From NCBI GenBank assembly GCA_037176885.1, contig JAWWNJ010000014.1:1860001-1924000 (forward strand): 64,000 nt of DNA, in the 5' to 3' direction. The stretch comes from Favolaschia claudopus. Its lineage: Eukaryota; Basidiomycota; Agaricomycetes; Agaricales; Mycenaceae. Positions 52,690 through 64,000 of the stretch are shown here, in pieces. Made by a program: the position numbers and the translations under genes. Each line of letters starts with the position of its first letter. The stretch's first letter is position 1. The notes under the pieces were generated by a model that was not told the DNA's origin, did no database searches, and worked only from the letters and a program-made list of their open reading frames with translations.

Positions 52690-54820
52690 TTAAAGCCAAT
52701 GGGTCGCATCTACACGTTAGTCCCACCTGCAACTCTCTCTGCTGGATCTCACCCGTCCCTAGGAGCACCTTATTATCGGTACAGAAACTAACCAGCACAG
52801 AAGCGCGGGCTGAACGGTCATTACAGACACGAGAATCTCGTTGCCACGACGTCTATGAAAATCATTTTGTTGACGCCGAACAACTGGACCTTAGACCGAT
52901 TCGTCAGCCCGTTCGTCCGTTCCTACACTACCTTTCACTCTTACTGAACTCAAATCAGGGAATATCAAACATCACCGTGGAAAGTAATGACGATAAATAG
53001 CTTAGCGGATTGTCCTTCTTTCATTTATTGCTCGCGCTGTCACTCTCTCTGCTTGCCGCTACATACTTATGCCCCCTCGGTGGCCATGTCCACTGCCGTC
53101 CCGTCCCCCTCTCCACGTTCAGTAGCTCCTTCGCCTATGGCCATTGATGCTATTCGACCTGAAAGGGGACGTCTACCACAGACGGCACGGCGAGGCGGTG
53201 CAGTGTCTGCGTCTGATACGCGGATTGACTCCCAGGGCAACCTACTCTTCCGTGGCGATCCAGGATTTTGAAAGATCGTTCATTCTACTGGGCTTTGGTC
53301 TTCGTCGAGGCGACGAATCTTGAAGAGGGGGTGATGTCAGGGGACTCCACAGCTATGACTTGGGCAGAAGTTCTCTGTCTCCAAGACATCATGCTGTGTG
53401 CTCACTTATGTCATATCTTACGTCACCTCTTGTATATAAGTAGTCCGCTGGGGATCTCTGATCCCCAGGTTTGTTATCGACTTGGCTCCTGGGCCCTTCT
53501 CCCCTTACACCGGCGGCCAACCCACCAAATTGCGATCTCCCTCAATTTTGAGCCATTTCCTTCTATTCAAGTGAGTAACATCATTGAAATGAGTTGCCAA
53601 AGGTACCCTGCACAGCAGAGTAACTAAAAACACGTAGCAGAATGCACAACGACGCGATTGATTCGACTTGATTAAAATCATTACGGCATTTGGCTCACCT
53701 CCAATCGCCGATGACAGCAACTCGACAGACTACAACAAACCGCAGGTACGAGGATATATTTTGTTGTAGCGTCTGTTTACAAGAGACTAGCGTGAGGGAT
53801 TTCCCCTTGGAGAAGGAAAACAATGACCGGTGACTGTAGCGTCACTTTGGAGCACTTGAGAAAAATTCCACGCCAACTTTTGGTGAGAAATACTCTTAGT
53901 CACTCCAGCAGCGGATTTAGATTTGGATTTGATGGGATTTGGAGCTGATGGGTGACGATCAGTCACCAATCAGTCACCGTTGCCAACTGATGACGCCACT
54001 GGGTGTCCAAAAGGGGAAAAGAACGCAAAAAGAAATAAAAAGAAAGAGAAAAGAAAGAGACCAGTGAGCTTTCAGGGCGAGCATGGGGAGGCTCTTGGGA
54101 GGCTTAGAAAGATTCAAGGCGGGCTATTATTGTACTTGTTTGAAGCTTTTTCAATTACTCAATGCACAAAATAAATGTAAAGCAGCAAGACACACGGGGA
54201 ACTGGCAAGAAGTACCAAAGGTTTACAGCCCACAACTTGCTCTGAGTCCGCTTGGATGTTTTCGCACCATATCAATCTCTGCCAAGTGCCCGACTAGATC
54301 TGGCGACGAATCAACCTCATCTTGACCTCAAAAGGCATGCAGGGGCTACATTGAGTTGTGAGAGGAGTAGGATCAGCTAGGAATGCGGAATGGAGAGCTC
54401 AGAATTCGAGCTAGAAATGAGACGAAGATTCAGAGCTTGGTGAGTTATACCATCTTTCAACCTCCTTCGCTCTCGAAGCATTCCGCACCCGTCGCATTTT
54501 AAACGGGTCATGCTTGAACTGTCTGTACCGCTGTGCGGCACACCCGTCCCAAGAATCGGCACCCGGATCTGGGACGCGATGGGTTGCCGCAGGAGCTGAG
54601 GCCGAGTTTTGTCAACGAACCGACATGTTTTACCCTTTCTTTTCTTTTCTGCTCTATCTTCTGTCTGTGCAAACCATAGCTAATGTTATCGTCAAAGTAT
54701 AGCGTATTGCCTCTTCGTTCCCCCATGTCCATCTCACAAACGGTCTTCGAATCATGTCTAAATTTCGTACGTTCTTCACTTTCCTTCTCAAACTCTCAAA
54801 CCGATTGATTTCTTCCTACT
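52690..54820. other. No gene supported
   Basis: A frame at about 53087-53271 (MSTAVPSPSPRS.. to SQGNLLFRGDPGF) has protein-like composition and may be a broken N-terminal exon of unknown origin. Nothing else can be supported; a GTGAC-rich patch lies near 53950-53990. Confidence 0.3.
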
Positions 54821-54833
54821 GTAAAGTTCTTCG

Positions 54834-55245
54834 AGAACCTCCACACCATCCCCTCTAACCTCTGCGAGGACTTTGACATCGACCTTGCAACTAAATTCAT
54901 TTAGCTGGGCACGTTCGCCAACGCGCACTTCGCCGATCCCCAGAAGCTGAGCAGCCAGTGTCACAACATTGGGCGCATCCACGTTGTCAGGAAGCCGATC
55001 AACTCGTTGACCTCCACCACTGGTGTCTACCGCATGTACATGACCATCTCTTCAGCTGCTCTTCAGCCTATGACTCTGTTTATTAATACGTGAGTGTTTA
55101 TCACTGTGTTTTTGTGAAGGAACATGACGCTCATTTTTTCTTCGATAGTTTACCTCTACCGCCGGGGCTCACAGTGGCAGGCCCCGAGGGTGCTCACTCT
55201 CCACCTGGTCTCAACGACGTTTCTACCGCTATTATTACGCCTTAA
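54834..55245 (+). pseudogene. Unrecognised protein fragment with in-frame TAG
   Basis: From an acceptor at about 54833: FFENLHTIPSNLCEDFDIDL, then TAG at 54902-54904, then LGTFANAHFADPQKLSS, CHNIGRIHVVRKP, GVYRMYMTISSAALQPMTLF to a donor at 55090; a second exon (55149-55245) gives LPLPPGLTVAGPEGAHSPPG and ends SAIITP-like before TAA. Both sides of the TAG are in one frame, as if CAG became TAG. Product unknown. A CDC48-like pseudogene follows directly. Confidence 0.5.
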
Positions 55246-55300
55246 AAAATCGTCTGTATCTTCGTCTCCTGGTAAAATGCTGTGTATTGACTGGTCTGCA

Positions 55301-56590
<1,290 letters not shown>

Positions 56591-56599
56591 CACTCAATG

Positions 56600-58080
56600 T
56601 AAGTGGGCTAAATATTTATATTCCGGCTACATATATACATGCGTATTCAGCCCCGTATATCCACCCCTGTTCCTTACCGTCTGCTTGACGTAGACTGAAA
56701 TCAGGAGGCCATTAGTGAAAGAAATAAGGTGAGAAAATAGGACTCACCGGCAGTTGTGAGTGTCAGACGGCACGAGCCTAAGAACAAACAAGTCAGCTAC
56801 ACCATTTCTACGCAGGCATAAAGGGAAACGAAAAATAGAAAGACATACCAATTAACAGGGAAGCGGTTGCGCAGCTTCGAAGCTTGAATGAACGTCAACG
56901 TATGAAAGCGATGAATTGGACCTCAAAACAGCTCACCTCGGTCCAACCAGCCGAAAATATGTTTATTACGAGTACTTTATGTAATCGTTCTTTTAGAATT
57001 TTTACCACGCTGATTTTGAGAGCGCCGCACAAAATTGTCATCCTTTTTCGATGAACACTTTTGATGGGGACAGCCACTAAAACCATTAGCTTTATTTATA
57101 GATTCATTAGAAAGTTTCTAATGGATCTTAAATTTGTGATCGTGTGAAAACCTTGACTCGGTGAAATAAGCCCTAACCTTAATGAACAGAAAGTTTATTG
57201 ATGGACCGATTGCCACCCCTCTGTGCTCAAATCCGGCCGATTTACGGAAAAAAGGAGGGAGAGCGGAGCAGCGCTTGTCTTGCTTTGGGTACTGTACACT
57301 TCAGCATCAGTTTTAATGGCTTTAGTTTTGAGCAACAGCGCTGCCGGCTAAGTTGCAAGGCGACCGATGCACATCCCTGATCCGAGTCACCCGATGAGGA
57401 GCTGCGAGGTTCGGCCCTGCTTGTGATTCATTTTGGATTCATTGGCAAAGAGGGAATGCCGAATACCCGGTACCGATGGCACCCTTTCGGCAGTCGAGCA
57501 CTCCTTTTACTCAGTAATGTACGCGGAGCTGGCAACCGGCTGGTTTCCAGCGTTGATCGCCGTGATACACTGTGTGCCGGCAACCCGGCAACGGATTTAT
57601 GGGTCTCTGTGGCTTCTGTTGGAACTGTAACGGAAACCAGCGGACTCCAATGGAATCGAGCGCGAACGATCTCCGGTGGAATCCAGCGGATTCCGATGTA
57701 GTCCACTGGTAATTCTCAACATTTGATGCTGAGGAAAGATTCTGGAACTAGACGTTGAATGAATGTCGATCGAACAATGCTGCTTCAATTTTTAACGAGT
57801 CCATTTAACTCTGGAAACAGCTCCTGAAGGCGACTCCGAGTCATTCAAATCAATTCGGATTGTTGAAACTATATACTAGCTGATGAATTCTGCGCAAAGT
57901 ATGATTTGTTATAATGACATCTGTATTTTGGTGGGTCATGAAGCATCATTCAAATGCTCTGGTTGTGTTTGAAGCTCCTGAGCTCTGGTTAGTTGCTGAA
58001 GGAAGGGTAATAGTATACAAGTTAGGCAAATATACTGACTTCAACAAATTTCCGGTAGTTTTCTCAAAGAAAATACTTAG
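56600..58080. other. No gene recognised
   Basis: Both strands checked; short frames only. GGAATC/GATTCC words recur near 57640-57700. Confidence 0.4.
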
Positions 58081-58410
58081 CCCGAGACACACTCTTTCAT
58101 TGTTTCCGAGTTCAAATCTGCATACAATGTCAAGCCTGTCAGTGATGAAAATATAAAGTACTCGAACTGCCGTGCATATGCATCGGCCCTCTACCCCAAG
58201 TTCTACTATGAACCTCAGTGTTGTACAACATATGAAAGACAAAACAAAGACAACTCACATCGAATGCAAAGCCTCGTCGACGAGATTGAACACATAATGG
58301 ATCGGGTTGGAAAAAATAAGGATGTTCAAGTCAATCTAGTAAAAGAGCAAGTCAGTGAGTTGCGTGGACAAGTACAGATTCGATCGGAACAGCCGATCCA
58401 AAACGAATGA
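58081..58410 (+). CDS. Open frame, unknown product
   Basis: 109 codons to a TGA, no ATG at the front, protein-like composition: SEFKSAYNVKPVSDENIKYS, YASALYPKFYYEP, then a helical HRMQSLVDEIEHIMDRV stretch. Probably a 3' exon or a broken gene. Family unknown. Confidence 0.3.
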   Translation, partial: PETHSFIVSEFKSAYNVKPVSDENIKYSNCRAYASALYPKFYYEPQCCTTYERQNKDNSHRMQSLVDEIEHIMDRVGKNKDVQVNLVKEQVSELRGQVQIRSEQPIQNE

Positions 58411-58666
58411 AAGGATTCAAATGTTGATTCGTGCAGTCAGCATTTTGCTAGATTGAAATGAGTACAAGAGCGGTGAGTGAAATGAAGCCCGTGAATCGAA
58501 TGACAATCTGGATGTGGGTCAACAGAAGCCTGCGTCGACCAGCCGTTCCATCCTACCATCCCGAACGCGCTCGTGCGCGCATCGATTTCTTCCATTCCCA
58601 CGCGCGTGTATCGGCGTTAATCAGGTGAGATAGATGAGGTGTCGTTTCAAAAAAGAAGAAGCTCAC

Positions 58667-58905
58667 TTAAATTTGATTTATATCGCGAACGATGATGGGG
58701 TCGACGGCGTCAATGAGAGGGGCAATGGCGGCGGCGTGGCGCAGTGTAGAGAGACTGTGAGGAGATGAGGGTTTCGCCTTGAGGGCGTAGGGACGACGGG
58801 GAGGCGGGGGAAGGCGCCGCGATGACATGCCGGCGAGGTCGTGGATGCGCGCTGTGGATCTGGTAAACCGGTGAGCGATGCATTTCGTTTGTTCCCGTCA
58901 AAAAC
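58667..58905 (-). CDS. Open frame, unknown product
   Basis: Minus-strand frame ending at 58667, with TARIHDLAGMSSRRLPPPPR and LSTLRHAAAIAPLIDAVDP. Composition suggests coding, but other frames here are also open because of GC bias. No start or splice partner settled. Confidence 0.25.
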
Positions 58906-58909
58906 GAAA

Positions 58910-60530
58910 GAACTCCCGTAATTCGAATTTCTAGCTGATTTGCGCGCTGAGCGCCGCGACGACGTTGTGGTATTAAGGAGGGCGGCGGCCACGGCGTCCA
59001 GTAGAGTAGCACGTGAGGGCCAGGTGAAGTGGGGTAGATTTTCAGCTTGAGGGAGTTGAGACAGCAGGGACACGGCGGAACGCGTCATCGAAGTGGCGGC
59101 GGTCGGGTCGGAGCGCTGGCGGCGGGTGCGGGTGAAAGGGGGAAGGCACGGAAGGGAGGAAGGGGTTGATGACACACCTAGTAGCTAATTCGCTGTAATG
59201 TCGGCGGCGGCGGAGAGGTGGTGGTGGTAGGTAGGCGGTGTGTGGGTCTGCGTCGAAGGGACTCGTCAGTGTGCGAGCAAAAGAAAGAAAAACAGGCGTG
59301 GCGGCGTACCTTGCCGGTCGTCAAGTGCCGTGTTCCGGCTCACTCATCGGAGCGCTAACAAGTCGGGAGGTGGGGGTTGGGAATGCGTATGGTCGGCGGC
59401 GTACGTGCAGGCGCGGCAGACAGCAGTGTATATGTTACATAAATTAGAAAGAAAATTGATACGGTGACGGCAGCATACCTTGATTTTATTAGGTACGCTC
59501 TGCCTCTTCCCCTCATTGTCGTTTCAGCGGATGTACTTGATATGTGGGTTTGGTCGGAGTGGGCGGGGGAAATGCGGCGGAGGAGTGAGGTGGATTTGGA
59601 GGGCGGGTTGTGCGGTGGACGAGACTGCAGTGAGAGTCGAGGGATTGCAGGGAAATTCGACGTGGGGATGGGCAGAGAGCGAGTTGGCGGCGGCAGCGTC
59701 GACGCGAGTCCGCGTTTCGGCGGGGTCGGCGCCGTCAGAGTACGAGGTCGCGGAATTGGGCTGCTCATGGACCTCAGTTCAGGTATAATAGAGGATGAAG
59801 AACTGAACGGAGCGTGAACGTAATGCCGACATTCGTCGAGAGGCGACAACAACAAGCACATAGGGCCTACGGTAAGTCCCAGCGCGCTCTGCCGTCAACT
59901 CTCGACAGAAAGTGTTCGGTTGGGGAAGGAATAAATGGGGGAGGAGGGGAAAAATGAAATAAAACGACGAAAATTGAAGCTGCGACTCACCTTGCTTTCC
60001 TGGCAGACTTCTAACACTATTACCTCCTCCACCAACCATCACGATAAACAAAATAGTGACCTAGATGCTCGAAAGGGCCTTCATTTGAGGGGTGAGGTGA
60101 TATCCGCACAAAAAGAGTTGCCACCGGTTGGTGTTGTCTGAAGGTTGCCAAAAACGGTTTGATTAGAGATGAAACGCGCGGAAACAGAGGTATGGGAGAC
60201 CATACCATGGTTTCAGCAAGCCTCAGCAGCCATGGAGCCTCTTCTCGCGTCGTTTCGCGTCCTTGTTGGTGGGAGAGTCCAAATTGCATAGTTGACCGTA
60301 GAACTCGACGAGAGACCGTGCTGGGCGCCCAAAAGTGGGGGAGAGTGTTTGAAGATGAAGGGAGAACGAGAGAGACGCGTCGGGTCACAATGTGACGTCA
60401 CACTATTCTCACGCTCGAATGTTCCTTCGCTCCCTTGAAATACATCGGCGGCACATCCAAAGAAGCTGTGGATGGTTGAAACACTATATTATATGAAAGC
60501 AACACTATGCCGGGAATGCACACAATGCTA
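58910..60530. other. GC-rich stretch, possible unresolved minus-strand gene
   Basis: A proline-rich minus-strand frame (59768-59479, starting MSSPIPRPRTL) ends at a good AAG/GTATGC donor, and further AAG/GTACGC and AAG/GTGAGT donors occur near 59310 and 59990. I could not join them into one frame. Confidence 0.25.
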
Positions 60531-60534
60531 CAAT

Positions 60535-60960
60535 TTTGTTCAGCTCGCAAGAGTCACCACTTACTATTTGCAGAGTTCAACTTGCTTGCGGTCTTGCGCA
60601 ACACAGGAAGCATATCTTGTCCTAGATTTTTTAAACCGGGAGGAGATGTCGTTGGAAAACATGATCTAGATGTATCTGAGTGACAATGACCGTTTCCCAC
60701 TCTCGAGGAATCCGGTTCGTACCGTCCGTTGCCGATTTGGTAAGTTCAAATTGCCGAGGTTCTTGCCGGCCAGATAAAGCCTATCTCATCCTGGTTTTTT
60801 TCCTTTAAGAGTAGAACTATCTTGAGAGCATTATGTAGGGGTATCTGAGTGAGTATGACCGCTTACCCGTCTCCGAGAATCCGGTTCGTACCACCTCTTC
60901 CCTTTTTGGGAAGTTCAACTTGCCAAGGTTCGTACGGCACATAGAAGCAATATCTTGAGC
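60535..60960 (+). repeat. Three tandem units of about 168 bp
   Basis: Units near 60535-60668, 60669-60838 and 60839-60960 share GTATCTGAGTGA, GAATCCGGTTCGTACC, AAGTTCAACTTGCC-like and ATCTTG words. They lie just beyond the 3' end of the charged orphan gene. Confidence 0.65.
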
Positions 60961-61054
60961 AAGATTCCCGAGTTCAGTTACAGGTTCAGTATCAACTACA
61001 TGCTTGAAGAGCCACAAGATAGTACACTTGATGCAAAAGTACAAACAGACGGAA

Positions 61055-64000
61055 TTATGAAGCCTCCTTCTTTGATTTGGAACGCGTGCCATAGTCGGAA
61101 GTCACAGGGTTTGGTTTGGAGGCCTGGAGTCAAGCTCAGGAAGTGTATCATCAAGCTAAAGACTACTCACCGCTCTCGCTAGCTTCTTCGCAGGTCTGGA
61201 TTCCTTCTTTCTCGCCTTCTTTGATTTGATCTCGACCTGGATGTAGGTCAGTATCGGTAAAGAGATACGGAAAACTACCTCTTCGAAATCCGCTGGAGAG
61301 AGCTTGAATCCACCGAGGGGCAATGGTGTTGAAGGCTCTCGCTTGGGCTTAACAAGAGGCTTCGGTTGCTAGAGAAAACCGAGCGGTGGTCAGCAATATT
61401 TTGGCAGAGATTCGATTGAACTGATTACGGGTCTGGATCCACGTGCAGGTGGCAAGGAGAGGTGGGTTTGGTCAGGGTTTGACCGTTTGGATGCCTTGAT
61501 ATTTCGGTGGTGCAGGCCGTCAAGAATGGGGTCATCGTCATTGTCTAGTTGCATAAGATCGCCGTAGTCGTGACTTTGATCGCGGTGAAAGTTGGCGTCT
61601 TCGAAATCGCAGTCCAAGTCGAGTTCAATAAGAAGTGTAGCAGTGAATGGAGCAAGGATGAAAGAAATGAAATCGTCTAGGTCGATGAGCTCGGAGTCCG
61701 AAACATAGTCATCGAAAGCCCCAGGATTGTCGCCAATGATCGTGTCGACTGTGTGGTATAGCCTTGAGGCGAGATCGTCTGCATCTGGAGCAATGATGCG
61801 ATTCAACGTGGAATGAATTAGTAGGGACCCTTTGGGGCCATAACTACGCCATGTGAGCAATCGAAAAATGAAAATGCCTGACGGAAAGTACTCACTAACC
61901 ACACCGCGCCTGCAAAAGCGCGTTAGTATAGTCTTTCTTTGACGACGCCTTCGAGAAAGCATAGATTTTGCTGTCAATACAGTCCAGGAATGTCGTCCAG
62001 ATCGCTGACTCCTCGAGCGTTTTCTTATCGGTGATCATAGCCAAGATTCGAGCTGAGTGACTGAGTATGCGAGAATGAAGGAGGTTCCAATCAATCGTTG
62101 CCGGCCAGTGGTTTTCTTCTGCAAGAGAAACCAAGAATTCGTGATTTAACTCCTTTTTGATAGTGCCGCCTCGAGCCATTTAACGCCAGTGCCATCCTCG
62201 CCGCGTTCGTTGATCAAAGTTTGTCGGCGTTGGAATAGCCCAAGGATTTGATTGTTCTGTTCGTTCGGCAGCAGATCCTCGCATAGAAGGGAGGGACACG
62301 AAGCTGGAAGATCAGACCATTCAAGCGGTGTTGGTTCTTCTTCCTCAGAATCTTCGAGGTGGGGCGGCAAGACGGTTTTAACCTGCGAGAATCAGAGACG
62401 TTCGTGGAAATGGTCAGACTCACTTTCTTGATAGCTCGTGGGCTATCAGGCTCTTTCTTGGCCTTGCGTTTGATACCATGCTCTTGTTTTTTCTGCAGAT
62501 GACATGTCTTTCAGTACCGCAAAGAGATATACTTAGAATACACACCGTAGTCTTGGGTTCCTGAATTTTCGGTGCAGGACCGGAAGCGTCATTAGTGCAA
62601 GCTGCTCACAGCCAAAACAATCGCACGACATACACGCTTTCTCTCGTTCTCCTTGTCATCGCCCTCGGCTTCCTGTCTTGCTCGCTCCGAAGTAGTCTGC
62701 CGTACTGTAGCACTTTGTATGGGTGAAACAGACCCTCGAGCGTGACTGGAAACGCTACGCATGGAAACCAGAAACGGCCTCAGCGTTATGCGTGACATCA
62801 TAGAATTTTGGAAACGGGCGGGCAAACACCGATAAAATCTATTTCCAAACGTTGAACGGATTCTGGGCAATTTTTAGCTCTCGTTTATGCTTTCTTTGTA
62901 TCCATAGCCCTTTGTGATTGCATTTCTCCTGTTACGGGCTCCGTAATACACCATTTGTTTTTTTTTTTTTTTCTGTGCCGTGGCGCACGCTCAGACACCT
63001 AAACCAGCGACGGGTCCACCACAAGCCCTCTTCGAGCGACTAGTTAAATTACCTCGGCCAGCTTCTGGTACACCTTCCCAGCACCTTGCCCATGGTCTCC
63101 GATGCACCGTACCGGTTCTATCTTGACGAAGACTGTAGAGAGTGATTGCGTGCAGTGAGGAGGAGGAGGGTTACAGCAGTAGATTCAGCTAGATTTTACA
63201 GCCACAAACATGATAATTCGACATCTTTGTATGTCACGCAGTCCTCAGGGAAACCACCCGACCGTTATGCGTTACCGTTGAAACGAAACAGGGCGGGCGT
63301 TACGCGTTACGTTTCACCCATACAAAGTGCTACAGTATTTACTCTTCGTTAGCACGGGCTTTGAATGCTCTGTGTGACTCTAGAAAGCGTACCTGCTTGG
63401 GTTTTTTAGTTGCCTTCGTTTCGTCATCTTTATTTCCTTCGACTTTCTTTTTTCCAGCATCTTTCTAGCGGATGAATAACCACTCAGAGAAAACATTCGC
63501 CACGAAAACAGCGGTGAAACTCACAGGCTTGCCCAACTTACACGCCGATTTCGGCTCCTCCTCCTCCTCCGAATCATCTACTACTTGTCTCGCCCGCTTC
63601 CTCACTGCACCTTTAGCCTGTTTCTGTCAAGACGATGATTTGGAGTTAGAAAGGGTTATGAAGATGGGTACATACCTTAATTTGCGTCCCGGACATAGCC
63701 TATGTCAATATTCTAAGCATGCAAGATTGATAAAAGATAATGCGACGGACCTGCTTGCTTTTCGATGATTTTTCCTCCAGCTCCTCCGAGTATGAGTCCG
63801 ATTCAACCCGCGCGCGCTTCGCCCTGCGGCGAACCTGGACCTTCGCCTGCTTTTCCTCCTCCTCCTCGCCAGCCTCCGTGTCGTCCCCATCAGAATTGCT
63901 CTCCAAACTTCCGCCTGCTTTTCTAACGTCCTCTTTCTCTGCCTCCTTTTCCAGCTTATCCCGGACTCGACGGCCCGATCGTGCGTTTGTAAGATACTTT
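61055..64000 (-). CDS. Multi-exon charged orphan protein, open at right edge, one frameshift
   Basis: About ten exons from the window edge. In order: SGRRVRDKLEKEAEKEDVRK, an acidic run, RRRAKRARVESDS; KQAKGAVRKRARQVVDDSEE; KDAGKKKVEGNKDDETKA; TSERARQEAEGDDKENERKR; KKQEHGIKRKAKKEP; VKTVLPPHLEDSEEEEPTPL with WSDLPASCPSLLCEDLLP; then LNHEFLVSLAEENHWPATID to LLQARCG; GPKGSLLIHSTLNRII to an acidic stretch; PLGGFKLSPADFEE; VEIKSKKARKKE; and DYGTRSKSKKEAS, stop at 61055. Alternating acidic and basic blocks suggest a nuclear protein; the family is known to me only as agaricomycete orphans. At 62154-62158 a run of five A (minus strand) puts the frame off by one; six would keep it. A MITE sits in an intron. 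Confidence 0.65.
62705..63335. mobile_element. MITE with CTGTAGCACTTTG ends, TA target, in an intron
   Basis: 631 bp, TA at 62703-62704 and 63336-63337. Inverted ends CTGTAGCACTTTGTATGGG plus TGAAAC are perfect over 25 nt. Subterminal CGTTACGCGTTACG near 63299. It lies between two exons of the orphan gene. Confidence 0.9.

Noticed and set aside
53087..53271. N-terminal exon of a replication (MCM-like) gene
   Set aside because: Only a vague resemblance in composition; no motif and no following exon.
61390..61977. 195-codon minus-strand frame as a separate gene
   Set aside because: It is an internal part of the multi-exon right-edge gene including an unspliced intron.

Overview
The window reads as nuclear DNA of a filamentous basidiomycete, most likely an agaricomycete. 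This is inferred from intron-rich genes with introns of about 45-70 nt, and from recognisable basidiomycete-type families: a Tnp2 (Transposase_21) transposase, a T5orf172/GIY-YIG protein, a fungal alpha-type kinase, an NB-ARC fragment with a glycine-rich linker, a basidiomycete-style protein-kinase pseudogene, and several orphan families that I recognise by pattern but whose function I do not know. I saw no rRNA, no convincing tRNA and no CRISPR. Most of the window is accessory, repeat-dense sequence, with many short elements that end in clear inverted repeats and target-site duplications.

Layout. 0-4.6 kb: a protein-kinase pseudogene (minus) split by two non-autonomous DNA transposons, then a foldback element and old repeats. 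5.1-6.8 kb: an unclassified repeat (R1) with a pogo-like deletion derivative inside. 6.8-8.3 kb: CpG-rich, no gene called. 8.4-24.0 kb: the gene-rich block. It holds a GIY-YIG protein, a frameshifted Tnp2 transposase, a proline-rich membrane protein, a WD40 protein with a C-terminal membrane helix, two orphan genes (one a coiled-coil protein) and a 932-aa orphan protein. 24-34 kb: the second R1 copy with its own insertion, a decayed DDE_3 transposase, a truncated orphan gene and several MITEs, one nested in another. 34-43 kb: structured degenerate repeats, with a gag-only copia-like LTR element at 40-41.7 kb. 44.2-48.1 kb: a divergent gene pair, one member carrying a miniature LTR element with identical LTRs plus two MITEs. 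48.8-52.4 kb: an NB-ARC fragment followed by a complete 11-exon alpha-kinase gene. 54.8-56.6 kb: two decayed genes (one CDC48-like, with a micro-inversion) ending in a GAGTAGGT palindrome cluster. 56.6-61 kb: little that is supportable. 61.1-64 kb: a multi-exon charged orphan protein, open at the right edge, with a MITE in an intron.

Most striking signal. A family of roughly 24-nt hairpins with a TGT apical triloop and covarying arms lies at 12.77, 13.58-13.99, 17.94-18.0 and 18.22 kb. A related element with a different fold occurs three times at 20.79-20.97 kb. Most lie upstream of the transposase, the proline-rich gene, the coiled-coil orphan gene and the 932-aa gene; the exception is the H5-H7 array, which faces the 3' end of the WD40 gene. 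Two hairpins end exactly 11 nt before a start codon. GTGAC/GTCAC boxes accompany three of these clusters. I know of no described element of this kind; it may be a shared regulatory signal or a mobile palindrome linking the 12.7-24 kb genes. Exon structures were derived by hand from splice sites and frame, so junctions without a stated frame check should be treated as provisional.
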